Assembly (NCBI GenBank): GCA_038521865.1
Contig: JBCBKO010000002.1
Location: 434,001-498,000 of the forward strand
Reading direction: 5' to 3'
Source: CALBPI01 sp038521865
Lineage (GTDB): Bacteria; Pseudomonadota; Gammaproteobacteria; Steroidobacterales; Woeseiaceae
DNA length: 64,000 bases
Shown here: positions 46,888-54,479 of the stretch, in pieces
How the letters are laid out: every line of letters begins with the position of its first letter
Numbering within the stretch: position 1 is the first letter of the stretch
The notes under the pieces: model-generated
Database searches by the model: none
Told to the model about the DNA's origin: nothing
Seen by the model: the letters and a program-made list of their open reading frames with translations, nothing else
Translations under genes and position numbers: made by a program

Positions 46888-47235
46888 ATGAGAAAACTAC
46901 GCGGATTATCAATTGCCTGCGCTTTGTTCTTCGGAGGTACCGCATACGGGTCGTGCAACTCCTTTGGGTGTATTAGTACAGGTGATGAGGTCTTGAGTTC
47001 GGTATACCCAACACTCGGAAGAGTTTATTTGGAGCCCCCTTCCGCGGCGGACAAGGCGGCCCTGAATTGCACGCTTGTGTCTGGCCACTACATGACGCTT
47101 GAAAAGAGTTACGATAATTTTGATGCAGTGTATTCGACTATCTTGACGGCGCTGTCGACAGGCACCCGGTTTCAAGTACGCATCGCAGAAGGTTCTACCA
47201 ACTGCCGTGTTGTATACGTTCGCATGTGTATCTAA
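46888..47235 (+). CDS. Small secreted cysteine protein (member C)
   Basis: 115 residues, signal peptide cleaved after AYG near residue 21 (MRKLRGLSIACALFF core). The mature part carries extra N-terminal cysteines (SCNSFGCIS), then VLSSVYPTLGRVYLEPP, LNCTLVSG, a helix (YSTILTALSTGTRFQVRIAEG), STNCRVVYVRMC. It is divergent from member B across a 124-nt spacer and is followed closely by member D. Confidence 0.65.
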   Translation: MRKLRGLSIACALFFGGTAYGSCNSFGCISTGDEVLSSVYPTLGRVYLEPPSAADKAALNCTLVSGHYMTLEKSYDNFDAVYSTILTALSTGTRFQVRIAEGSTNCRVVYVRMCI

Positions 47236-47245
47236 GGAGACAAAA

Positions 47246-47587
47246 ATTAGAAAAGTGGCATTACTGCTAGCCTTTATCCTAGCGTTTGCGTGTGCCTCTA
47301 TGGCGGCAAATGCTGGTTCTCAGGTTGGAACAGTCAAGCACATCATCGTACGCGCTAGCGATGGACTGCATTACGTTTACATCGATGGGCCAGATTCCAA
47401 CAAACCAGCATGCGCAACCATGAGCTACTGGATGATTCAGAACCCTACGAGCGAGGTTGGGAAGAGCCAGTTCGCGATGCTGCTCGCTGCTTACACTGCA
47501 GGCCTAAACGTAAAGATCACTGGTACCAATAGCTGCTCGGTATGGCCGGACGGCGAGACAGCAAATACAGTTCAGTTGGTTGAGTAG
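47246..47587 (+). CDS. Small secreted two-cysteine protein with probable ATT start (member D)
   Basis: 113 residues if read from ATT 47246, giving M-RKVALLLAFILAFACASMA, a textbook signal peptide, with Shine-Dalgarno AAGGAG at 47234-47239 at ideal spacing. The next in-frame start, GTG 47255, is 15 nt from the Shine-Dalgarno and removes the basic residues; an ATG at 47207 lies inside member C and gives an unlikely leader. The mature part has GTVKHIIVRASDGLHYVYIDGP, PACATMSYW, the helix FAMLLAAYTAGLNVKITG and SCSVW. The best-formed member of the family. Confidence 0.65.
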   Translation: MRKVALLLAFILAFACASMAANAGSQVGTVKHIIVRASDGLHYVYIDGPDSNKPACATMSYWMIQNPTSEVGKSQFAMLLAAYTAGLNVKITGTNSCSVWPDGETANTVQLVE

Positions 47588-48122
47588 CAAGGAATAGCTC
47601 GACATGTTGTGAGTCATTGTCTGAGCCGCGGCGAAAATAACTATGATGCCCCAGCACTGCTCCATACCACTGCAACGCTTGGAAAGCCTCCCGGTAATCT
47701 CGGTCTCAGCGAGTAGCGTTTTTCAGAAGTTCTCACCGTACAGCGGTTCGTCTGCTCACTCGAATAAGCAGGAGGCTGAACTAATGTACCGTCGATCCCG
47801 ACACTAAGCGTACGTTTGCGGTCCCACGGTTGTTAAACTCCATGTTTATCCTGTCCTGGCAATTGGAGTTGCCCCAGCGGTTTTCTTTTCTGCAACATTT
47901 GCGACCCGACTCGAGTAACACTCGTGAGTCCTCGCATTCAGGTCGGTTTTCGTTGACAGACCAAGCCCCGATGGTGACACTATGTTAAATCGCAGGGGCG
48001 GCTATGAGCGATTTTCATGGCGTGACGTTGACCTAAACCGACGCCCTGGTAAGAACAAGGCCGCATTTGCGTGTTATGCCAACTTGATTTGCACAATAAA
48101 CAGGAGTCTGGGGAGACTTTTT
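47588..48122. other. Intergenic region holding a decayed tmpT fragment
   Basis: No intact gene. It contains the tmpT 3'-end remnant described separately (47655-47750). The rest (47751-48122) includes an in-frame upstream extension of the metalloprotease frame (ATG 47982) that lacks signal-peptide features and is probably leader DNA. Confidence 0.5.
47655..47750 (-). pseudogene. Remnant of thiopurine methyltransferase gene 3' end
   Basis: By hand alignment this stretch matches 50885-50981, the 3' end of intact tmpT, with about 16 differences in 96 positions. Read on the minus strand in the tmpT frame it gives KTLLAETEITGRLS and RCSGMEQCW, against KTLLAQSEITGRLS and RCSGMEQCW in the intact gene. 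An in-frame TGA replaces an Arg codon just before KTLL. No upstream part of the gene is present. It is a dead fragment of a diverged second copy. Confidence 0.85.
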
Positions 48123-49439
48123 GTGAGGTTAACAGGGACGACGCTGAGAATCGGAACAGCACTCGCGGTCATCGGTGCCGCGTACCTGCCCAGCAGTGCT
48201 AATGCATGGGGATTTCCAATTCCATCCCTACTACCAGATCTGTTTCAACCGGTCGTTGTCCCTCCTGGACCCCGCACATGTCCGATCGATAGAGAGAGTT
48301 TCTTCAAGGACTATGAAGAACAGGCAGATGGGTCGTATTTGTACGAGGGCGACGTTGCTGTTGGGCATCATGAACATGTCGAAAAGAAGTATTCCGAGGC
48401 ATGCAAAAACTTCAGTCTTATCTCAGCCCCGGACGACTTCGCGGAGATCATGGGGGCAGTCAAGCTGGACTCGGGTGGCAACCGTGCTATTTGGGACGCC
48501 AGCCAACGTGGCCAGCTAACCTACTGTATTCAACAGTCTTCGACATTTAATCCGATTGCACCCACGCAGAACATGAGTGACTCTCAGGTTCTAAGGCTGC
48601 GTCAGGAGCTGGATTCCGCAGCTAAGTCCTGGGAGCAATATGCCGACGTCGACTTTATTAACATTGGAACATTTGGGCAGACATGCGATGAATTAGAGAC
48701 TAACCCAAGTTTCCAGGAACCCCTGTTTCGCGTAGAGGGTGGCGCGCGGTTCGGGTTTGGTGGAATTCCGGGGGTGGCGTTTTTTCCAGACTCGCCGGCC
48801 GCTCAACGCAGAGTAACTATCTCTGTGGACTGCATTGACAATGGTCGATGCACGCTCGGCAATGGCACGATTCCTCTATCGGGCCTCGTACAACATGAGC
48901 TAGGGCATGTTCTTGGCCTTGTTCATGAGCATATTCGCGTGAGTAGCTGCGATGGCATAGCTGTCGAAGGTGTCGACTACGAGAGCATAACGACATACGA
49001 CCAGAATTCGGTGATGCACTATAGAAGCTCTGACTGCAATGGGACCGGCAGTGATCGATGGTTCATAACTAATCGTGATCGACAGACCGTGGCTGATTTA
49101 TATCCGGCGTCTATGCCTCAACCGCCGATGCAGGCACCCGTCGCAGCGGTAATCCAGCCGTCAAAGGTATTTGACGAAATACCGATTTTCTTGGATGGCT
49201 CGAATTCTTCTGATCCGAATGGCGAGCAACTGTCCTACATGTGGAATTTCGGTGACGGCAACACCCTGACTACGTCCAACGAGATCGTCTCGCATATTTA
49301 TAAAGAACCAAGTATTTACATGCTGTCATTGACCGTCACGAATGCTAGCGGGCTGACCGGCACTTTTGAAACAACAGTCAAGGTCGACGTCAATCCGGGT
49401 GCGATGGTCGCTGTGCGCTCGTTGCTACTCTCTCCGTAG
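48123..49439 (+). CDS. Secreted astacin-like zinc metalloprotease with PKD domain
   Basis: 438 residues from GTG 48123, preceded by GGGGAG at good spacing; it gives a signal peptide ending SSANA near residue 27. An upstream ATG at 47982 in frame would hide it. The protease domain has the metzincin motif H258-E-L-G-H262-V-L-G-L-V-H268-E and a Met-turn SVMHYRS near 298, the astacin (M12A) pattern. A PKD domain (about 340-425; FLDGSNSSDPNGEQLSYMWNFGDG) follows. Probably released extracellularly or surface-bound. It could act on host or prey proteins or mature neighbouring secreted proteins; both ideas are inference from position. Confidence 0.85.
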   Translation: MRLTGTTLRIGTALAVIGAAYLPSSANAWGFPIPSLLPDLFQPVVVPPGPRTCPIDRESFFKDYEEQADGSYLYEGDVAVGHHEHVEKKYSEACKNFSLISAPDDFAEIMGAVKLDSGGNRAIWDASQRGQLTYCIQQSSTFNPIAPTQNMSDSQVLRLRQELDSAAKSWEQYADVDFINIGTFGQTCDELETNPSFQEPLFRVEGGARFGFGGIPGVAFFPDSPAAQRRVTISVDCIDNGRCTLGNGTIPLSGLVQHELGHVLGLVHEHIRVSSCDGIAVEGVDYESITTYDQNSVMHYRSSDCNGTGSDRWFITNRDRQTVADLYPASMPQPPMQAPVAAVIQPSKVFDEIPIFLDGSNSSDPNGEQLSYMWNFGDGNTLTTSNEIVSHIYKEPSIYMLSLTVTNASGLTGTFETTVKVDVNPGAMVAVRSLLLSP

Positions 49440-49603
49440 CACTTTCGAACTCTTTCGTCTGTTGCGATTTTGGATGTTGGGTTGTTAACAGGTCACTATC
49501 AGTAATTAGTCAGTCCGGTTGCCGAAGCACGATACGCGACTCGCATGGTCGAGCTTGTCGCCGTTCGACCAATTTACGTCGACCGTTACCGAGAGAGGGA
49601 AAA

Positions 49604-49966
49604 ATGCCGTTAAGATCACTTCGTTTTCATAAGGTCGCAGTCGCGGTCGCGACTGCTTTCGCCACCTTGCCCGTCACTAGCATAGCCGCGGACTACACAT
49701 CTTGGGCTGTTCCAACGACGGTGGAGGTAGTGTCTGGCGGAATCGTCATTATCGGTGATTTTGGAAATGCGAACGGATGCTCTCAGACCAACATGATCAT
49801 TTACCCAAACACTCAAGTTGATTATGACGTGGTCGTAAGCATGGCGTTGACAGCACTCACCTCGGAAAGAGAAATGCGCTTTTACGCAGATGATTGCGTG
49901 CCATTCGCATTCCACGGAGGCACTATAAATCGAGCCCGTAACGGCCAAGGAATCTTCATTCGCTAG
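49604..49966 (+). CDS. Small secreted two-cysteine protein (member E)
   Basis: 120 residues; signal peptide cleaved after SIAA near residue 29 and Shine-Dalgarno GAGAGGG. The mature part has TVEVVSGGIVIIGDFGN, NGCSQTN, a helix (YDVVVSMALTALTSEREMRFYA), DDCVPFAF and a C-terminal basic segment ending GIFIR. The spacing of the two cysteines around the helix matches members A-D. Divergent in sequence from them. Confidence 0.65.
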   Translation: MPLRSLRFHKVAVAVATAFATLPVTSIAADYTSWAVPTTVEVVSGGIVIIGDFGNANGCSQTNMIIYPNTQVDYDVVVSMALTALTSEREMRFYADDCVPFAFHGGTINRARNGQGIFIR

Positions 49967-50322
49967 TCTGGACGGACTCACGACAACCCTTTTTTTCGTG
50001 TTGTAACGCCGAAAACTCATTGCATCTTTCGACAATGACGCCAAAGCAGCACGCATTGGAGAGTATGGATTTAGGTACGGTGCTGGTATGGCCGCCGAAG
50101 GGCAGGTGGCATCAGGCGAAGTCGTCAAAACTGCTATTTTGTCGCGCACCAGCGTTGTGTTGATCGCGATCACGGACCACCCAAGTGGGCAAGAGCAATC
50201 GAGTTGCTCACTAAGTTGTTTTGCTTAGCACGGTGGATGGAACAACACGCAACTCGATTCGAGGCTTCAAGTATTTTCGCTCAACCCAATAGGCACAAAC
50301 TTAACTAAAGAGGGAATCAAAA
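49967..50322. other. Intergenic stretch with possible decayed coding remnant
   Basis: No intact gene. A stop-to-stop frame at 50007-50228 encodes a protein-like stretch (ASFDNDAKAARIGEYGFRYG, then GEVVKTAILSRTSVVLIAI) without a normal start codon; it may be a fragment of a lost gene or chance. Nothing else is supported. Confidence 0.35.
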
Positions 50323-50648
50323 ATGCGAGTATTTATGTTGGTTGCAGGATTACTTTTTTTGTCCCGTCTGGAGCAAGAGCGAGCTCACCCGCTTGGGTCT
50401 ACGGTACATCCATCGAATACATCACAGTGCAACCTAACGGCAATATCTACGTTAAGGTGACTTCCCCGTTACCGGATTTGGGGTGCCCGGGGAACGCCGC
50501 CGGACTCTTGCAGTTTGATACGACCGCCCCACTCTTCCAAGAGCAATTCACGTTGTTGGTGGCAGCCCATATGGCCGACCGTACAGTCGATGTTTACGTG
50601 AATTTTTGCGGGCATTACCCGTACGTGCAGAACTCGCGCGTCAAGTAG
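50323..50648 (+). pseudogene. Small secreted two-cysteine protein, frameshifted in a poly-T tract (member F)
   Basis: Starting at ATG 50323 with Shine-Dalgarno AGAGGG, the first 13 codons give MRVFMLVAGLLFL, then the frame runs out of register. Moving one frame at the T7 tract 50354-50360 restores a perfect continuation: VPSGARA (signal cleavage), SSPAWVYGTSIEYITVQ, LGCPGNAAG, the helix FTLLVAAHMADRTVDVYVN and FCGHYPYV to the stop at 50648. An eighth T would repair the gene. It is either inactivated, phase-variable, rescued by slippage, or affected by a homopolymer sequencing error. Confidence 0.75.
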
Positions 50649-50863
50649 CAAGGCGCGAAACTCGCAAAAGACCGACTGCAGTCACCCTTTGTGCCCACGG
50701 GGCCTGTTGATGGGCGTATTTGAACCTCTGCTGCGGCTAGGTAGGACGTCTTTGTAGCACCTTTACTAGTCGCAACGGTTGCTGGCAACCAAGTGACAAT
50801 CAGTACGGATAGAGTGCATGGCGTGACAAACGGCTATTGCCAAACATAGTTCAACACGGTTCG

Positions 50864-51505
50864 TTAGCGAGGCTCGAGCAGCCAACACTGCTCCATACCA
50901 CTACAACGCCCAGAAAGTCTCCCGGTAATCTCGGACTGAGCAAGTAACGTTTTTCGATAGTACTCACCGTACATGGATTCGATGGCAATCCGGTCAACCG
51001 AAAACGGTGGACCCGCGGTTTGGGATTGGTCGTAATCAAACGACACGAGTAACTGCGGGGCGCAATTGGTCAGTGAACGCAGATGCGTTGCATAGCGAAA
51101 TCGCATCGGCTCCGGCAACGCGACCAGCGCGGCGCGATCATAAATCGCATCAACAGTGCCGAGGGTGTCGTGACTCAAATCAAAGATATCGCCCGCGTAG
51201 AATTCGATATTCCCGGATTGGTAGCGCGCGAGGGCACCCACCTCAGTCACTAGCGTCGTGACATCGATCTCGTTGAAGAATGCTCGTACCGCGGTTTCAT
51301 CCAACTCGATGGCAACTACCCGATAGCCCTGCTCTTCCAGCCAGGTTAAGTCGACAGACTTCCCCGCGAGCGGCACAAATACCCGGCTACCGCGCGGTAG
51401 CGCAAGCTTTGAAAAGTGTGCCGACAGATAGGCGTTGGGCTTGCCCTCGTGGAAACCGATATTGTTCTCGCGCCAACGCTCACGCCAAAACTCTGGCTGC
51501 ATCAT
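50864..51505 (-). CDS. tmpT: Thiopurine S-methyltransferase family protein
   Basis: 213 residues, standard length. SAM-dependent methyltransferase of the TPMT family, which methylates thiopurines and, in bacteria, selenium or tellurium compounds. The start PEFWRERWRENNIGFHEG is diagnostic; the SAM motif VFVPLAGKSVDLTWL and YDRAALVALPEPMR follow. The last ~33 codons are duplicated as a decayed fragment 3.2 kb to the left. The gene marks the right edge of the accessory island. Confidence 0.93.
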   Translation of the reverse strand: MMQPEFWRERWRENNIGFHEGKPNAYLSAHFSKLALPRGSRVFVPLAGKSVDLTWLEEQGYRVVAIELDETAVRAFFNEIDVTTLVTEVGALARYQSGNIEFYAGDIFDLSHDTLGTVDAIYDRAALVALPEPMRFRYATHLRSLTNCAPQLLVSFDYDQSQTAGPPFSVDRIAIESMYGEYYRKTLLAQSEITGRLSGRCSGMEQCWLLEPR

Positions 51506-51607
51506 CGACTCCTCGATCGTTCCAAAATCGTAAGTTTACCGTCTCGTGACTTCGCAAAGCGCGCGTTTCCACCTATGCTGCGCTATCGCCCGCCATAGGA
51601 CTCCGCC

Positions 51608-52168
51608 ATGCAAGGACATCCCGTCAGCTTCTCATCGACCACTATTACTGAGTTGATGGTGCCGGCGCACACCAACTTCGGCGGCAAGGTACACGGCGGC
51701 TATGTCCTGTCGCTCATGGACAAGGTTGCCTACACCTGCGCCAGTCGTCATGCGGGAACATACTGCGTCACTGTTTCAGTAGATACGGTGAACTTCCTCC
51801 AACCGGTAGATGTTGGCGAGCTTCTGGTGTTTCAGGCTTCGGTGAATTTCGTCGGTGGGAGTTCGATTGTCGTGGGAATGAGAGTCACGTCAGAAAATGT
51901 ACAAACACGCGTGACCCGGCACACGAACACGAGCTACTTCACAATGGTGGCAAAAGGCGAGGATGGCAGACTGGTGAAAGTGCCACCCCTCATTCTTGAG
52001 ACCCAAGACGATGTTCGCCGATATGCTGCGGCGCTAAAACGACGCGAACTACGTCAGCAGGCCGCCGTCAGCATGAAGGCGTTTGATCCGGATCATTTCA
52101 CTGTGGATGACGAGATCACAGCGCGCCTCGGCAAGGAGCGCTGCATCATTAAGCTGACTACACCGTGA
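51608..52168 (+). CDS. Acyl-CoA thioesterase (hotdog fold)
   Basis: 186 residues. Single hotdog domain of the YciA/BACH type: NFGGKVHGGYVLSLMDKVAYTCAS carries the catalytic-site region, VDTVNFLQPVDVGELLVF and RHTNTSYFTMVA are conserved strands. It hydrolyses acyl-CoA esters; chain-length preference is not readable. An unusual C-terminal extension of about 50 charged residues (DDVRRYAAALKRRELRQQ onward) follows the domain. Divergent from tmpT. Confidence 0.88.
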   Translation: MQGHPVSFSSTTITELMVPAHTNFGGKVHGGYVLSLMDKVAYTCASRHAGTYCVTVSVDTVNFLQPVDVGELLVFQASVNFVGGSSIVVGMRVTSENVQTRVTRHTNTSYFTMVAKGEDGRLVKVPPLILETQDDVRRYAAALKRRELRQQAAVSMKAFDPDHFTVDDEITARLGKERCIIKLTTP

Positions 52169-52230
52169 ATCCCGATTGACCTCGACCGTACTCAAGGCGA
52201 GGATAGCGGCAAACGGGGAGGAGCCGAGCA

Positions 52231-52644
52231 ATGAGTGACTCAGCAAACGCACAATTCCATGAAATGTTGACCCATCTGGTGACACACATGTCCGGTGCAC
52301 TTACCGATGGCGAATCGCTGCCGCCCATGGCACTGACGCTTGATGCTGAGGGACAGGTTGCGACCATCGTGGGTGCATCGGATGAGCGCGATGCGCTGCG
52401 GGACACACTGAAAGCGATGAAGAAAACGCTGTCGGCACAAGCCGAACTCGGCCAGATTATCGCGTGCTGCATGTCTTATGCCGATTTTGCTGACCAGTGT
52501 ATTGTGGCGTTCATGGAGAATGCGTCAAATGACTGCACCGAGATTCGCATGCCCGTGGTGCGTCAGGGTCAAAGTCTGTCTCTGGACCTCGAGAACTTAT
52601 CGGTCGCCGATGGCAGTGTTTTTGTGTTTCCTGTCATCGACTGA
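52231..52644 (+). CDS. Hypothetical cytoplasmic protein
   Basis: 137 residues with a clear Shine-Dalgarno (GGAGGAG). No signal peptide. It contains PPMALTLDAEGQVATIVGASD, a helix (ERDALRDTLKAMKK), a pair of cysteines (IIACCMSYADF) and FMENASNDCTEIRMPVVRQGQSL, then SVFVFPVID at the end. I recognise no family. It is followed 6 nt later by the DUF998 gene, so they are probably co-transcribed. Confidence 0.6.
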   Translation: MSDSANAQFHEMLTHLVTHMSGALTDGESLPPMALTLDAEGQVATIVGASDERDALRDTLKAMKKTLSAQAELGQIIACCMSYADFADQCIVAFMENASNDCTEIRMPVVRQGQSLSLDLENLSVADGSVFVFPVID

Positions 52645-52650
52645 CGTACT

Positions 52651-53274
52651 GTGCAAGAGCGTGCACAGAATGCGGCCAGACTCTGTGGATTGCTTGCGGT
52701 CGGAACGTTTGCCGCGTCCTTTCTTACCTTTGCCTCGTTAACCCCGGATTTCGACTGGCTAAACGATTACATCAGCATGCTCGGCGCGCGCGGCGCGCCG
52801 TATGCGACAGCTTGGAACATCTCAGGTTTCGTGATTCCCGGTCTGCTGCTAGCCATCTTCGGCGCAACACTCGGCCTAAGTCTTAAGGATCGCATTAGCG
52901 GTGTTTGTCTGGTAGTCGCCGGCCTCGGCTTTGCGGTTGCGGCAGCGCCTACAGATCCGATGGATGCAAATGCCACACTGTCCAAGGCTCATTTTGCGTC
53001 GATCTGTATTTCCCTCGCCGGCTGGTGTGGCACCCTCGCACGAGTCAGCAGCATGGATCGGATCGACGTACGGATTCGCTACTGGACGAGCCGCGCAAGT
53101 CTGTTGGTTTTTCTTCCTGTGATGCTGGTAGCCGCAGAGCTCGTTTCCCCGCCGCTGGCGCATCGATTGATTCTCTTGATCATCTTTGGGTGGATCAGTG
53201 CAGTGGCTCTGCTACAGAGTGACAAAGCCCTGACAGAGTCAACGGTACCGCGACAGCACAGCGTCGATCAGTAG
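52651..53274 (+). CDS. DUF998 membrane protein
   Basis: 207 residues from GTG 52651. Six predicted helices; the DUF998 pattern appears as LNDYISMLGARGAPYATAWNISGFVIPGLLLAIFG, with LGFAVAAAPTDPMD after helix 3. Function unknown. Its end overlaps the convergent TetR gene by 36 nt. Confidence 0.82.
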   Translation: MQERAQNAARLCGLLAVGTFAASFLTFASLTPDFDWLNDYISMLGARGAPYATAWNISGFVIPGLLLAIFGATLGLSLKDRISGVCLVVAGLGFAVAAAPTDPMDANATLSKAHFASICISLAGWCGTLARVSSMDRIDVRIRYWTSRASLLVFLPVMLVAAELVSPPLAHRLILLIIFGWISAVALLQSDKALTESTVPRQHSVDQ

Positions 53275-53835
53275 TTCATATTGGCGCCCAAATTGTTCGG
53301 TGATGGCGCGATACCCTTCCTCTCCGCCAAGCCCGGTGAGTGTCGGTTCGGAGATCGCATAGTAAGAAGCGGCGCCCACCAGTTGGTAAACAGCGCAAAA
53401 CGCCTCAGCGTCTGTCGCCTGGTCCCAGCCGTGACACGCCTTGAGTACCTGAGTGAGTGCGTCGAGAAAATCGCGCATGTACCAGGCGCAGGCTTCAGCC
53501 GCCCGCTCACTATTGTCGAGCAGCTCGCGCACGAGCAGTCGGTCTCGAGATGCATCCCTTGAAGACCGATCAAGCAGATCGCGGAGGAACGAGCGTAACT
53601 GTTCTTCAGGCTCCAGTGTCTGCATCTGCTCAGTATGCAGCGCATTCAGAAAGTCTTTCGATATGCGATCGAGAACCGATCCGTAAAGACGCTCTTTGGT
53701 GCCAAAGTGGTGCAACAGTGCCTGCTTGGTGACGCCGAGAGTCTCGGCGATGTTGGCCAGACTGACGCCGTAGAAGCCGCGATCAGCAAACTGTTGCTCC
53801 GCAGCGTCCAGAATCTGATCTCTCGTGTCGCTCAC
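53239..53835 (-). CDS. TetR/AcrR-family regulator
   Basis: 198 residues. The N-terminal helix-turn-helix reads QILDAAEQQFADRGFYGVSLANIAETLGVTKQALLHHFGTKERLYGSV (about 6-55), a typical TetR DNA-binding domain; the C-terminal ligand domain is helical, with WYMRDFLDALTQVL. It probably represses itself and the divergent DUF2059 gene through the palindrome at 53853-53868. Ligand unknown. Confidence 0.9.
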   Translation of the reverse strand: MSDTRDQILDAAEQQFADRGFYGVSLANIAETLGVTKQALLHHFGTKERLYGSVLDRISKDFLNALHTEQMQTLEPEEQLRSFLRDLLDRSSRDASRDRLLVRELLDNSERAAEACAWYMRDFLDALTQVLKACHGWDQATDAEAFCAVYQLVGAASYYAISEPTLTGLGGEEGYRAITEQFGRQYELLIDAVLSRYR

Positions 53836-53852
53836 GCGATCACCAATCTTGA

Positions 53853-53868
53853 CTTACCAACGGGTAAG
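53853..53868. promoter_or_regulatory. TetR-type operator between tetR and the DUF2059 gene
   Basis: Perfect inverted repeat CTTACC-AACG-GGTAAG, 18-33 nt upstream of the TetR start codon and overlapping TTGACT, a likely -35 element. Size and symmetry fit a TetR dimer site. Probably an autoregulatory operator also serving the divergent gene. Confidence 0.65.
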
Positions 53869-53968
53869 GTATCGAGGGTGATGCGTTCACACAACCGCGA
53901 CAAACGCCTTGCGCTTAACTCACAGACAAGCCAATCTCAGCCCACAAGCTCATCGGAGATCCACACTA

Positions 53969-54457
53969 ATGCGTCAACTGATTCTCGCTTTGATTCTGCT
54001 CCTCCCGCAGGTCGCACCCGCGCAGGGAAACGACCCTAAATACAACGCACTTGTCGATGAGATGCTCGAAATCACGGGCGCGCTAGCGGTCTCCGAGCAA
54101 ATGAGTGCCCTGATGATCGAACAGATGGGCAATGTACTTCGAGCTCAGGGCAACGACTTGCCCAAACGAGCGTTTGACATCATGGCTGACGAGGTGAGTA
54201 CGTCCGTTTCAGAGAGCATCGCCTCCGGTGAGTTCCAAAAAATGATGTATCCGATCTACGCCAAATACCTCAGCAAGGCGGACCTTGAGGCGGCCATTGC
54301 GTTCTACCGAACGCCGGCGGGTGAACGCATAGCCAGAGCTACGCCATTGATGGCACAGGAAGGAATGCTGGTTGGCCAGCAGTGGGGACAAACGCTCGGC
54401 GCAGAAATTGGTCGGCGTGTTATGAAGCGGCTGGAAGCCGCGGGTTACGATCTATAG
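53969..54457 (+). CDS. Periplasmic DUF2059 protein
   Basis: 162 residues from ATG 53969. Signal peptide MRQLILALILLLPQVAPAQ. DUF2059 helical domain (about 55-150): YPIYAKYLSKADLEAAIAFYRTPAGERI is the clear signature. Function unknown; frequently a periplasmic, stress-linked protein. Divergent from tetR and the likely regulated target. The TerB-like gene follows after 22 nt. Confidence 0.85.
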   Translation: MRQLILALILLLPQVAPAQGNDPKYNALVDEMLEITGALAVSEQMSALMIEQMGNVLRAQGNDLPKRAFDIMADEVSTSVSESIASGEFQKMMYPIYAKYLSKADLEAAIAFYRTPAGERIARATPLMAQEGMLVGQQWGQTLGAEIGRRVMKRLEAAGYDL

Positions 54458-54479
54458 TTGCATTCGAGGGGACAAACCA

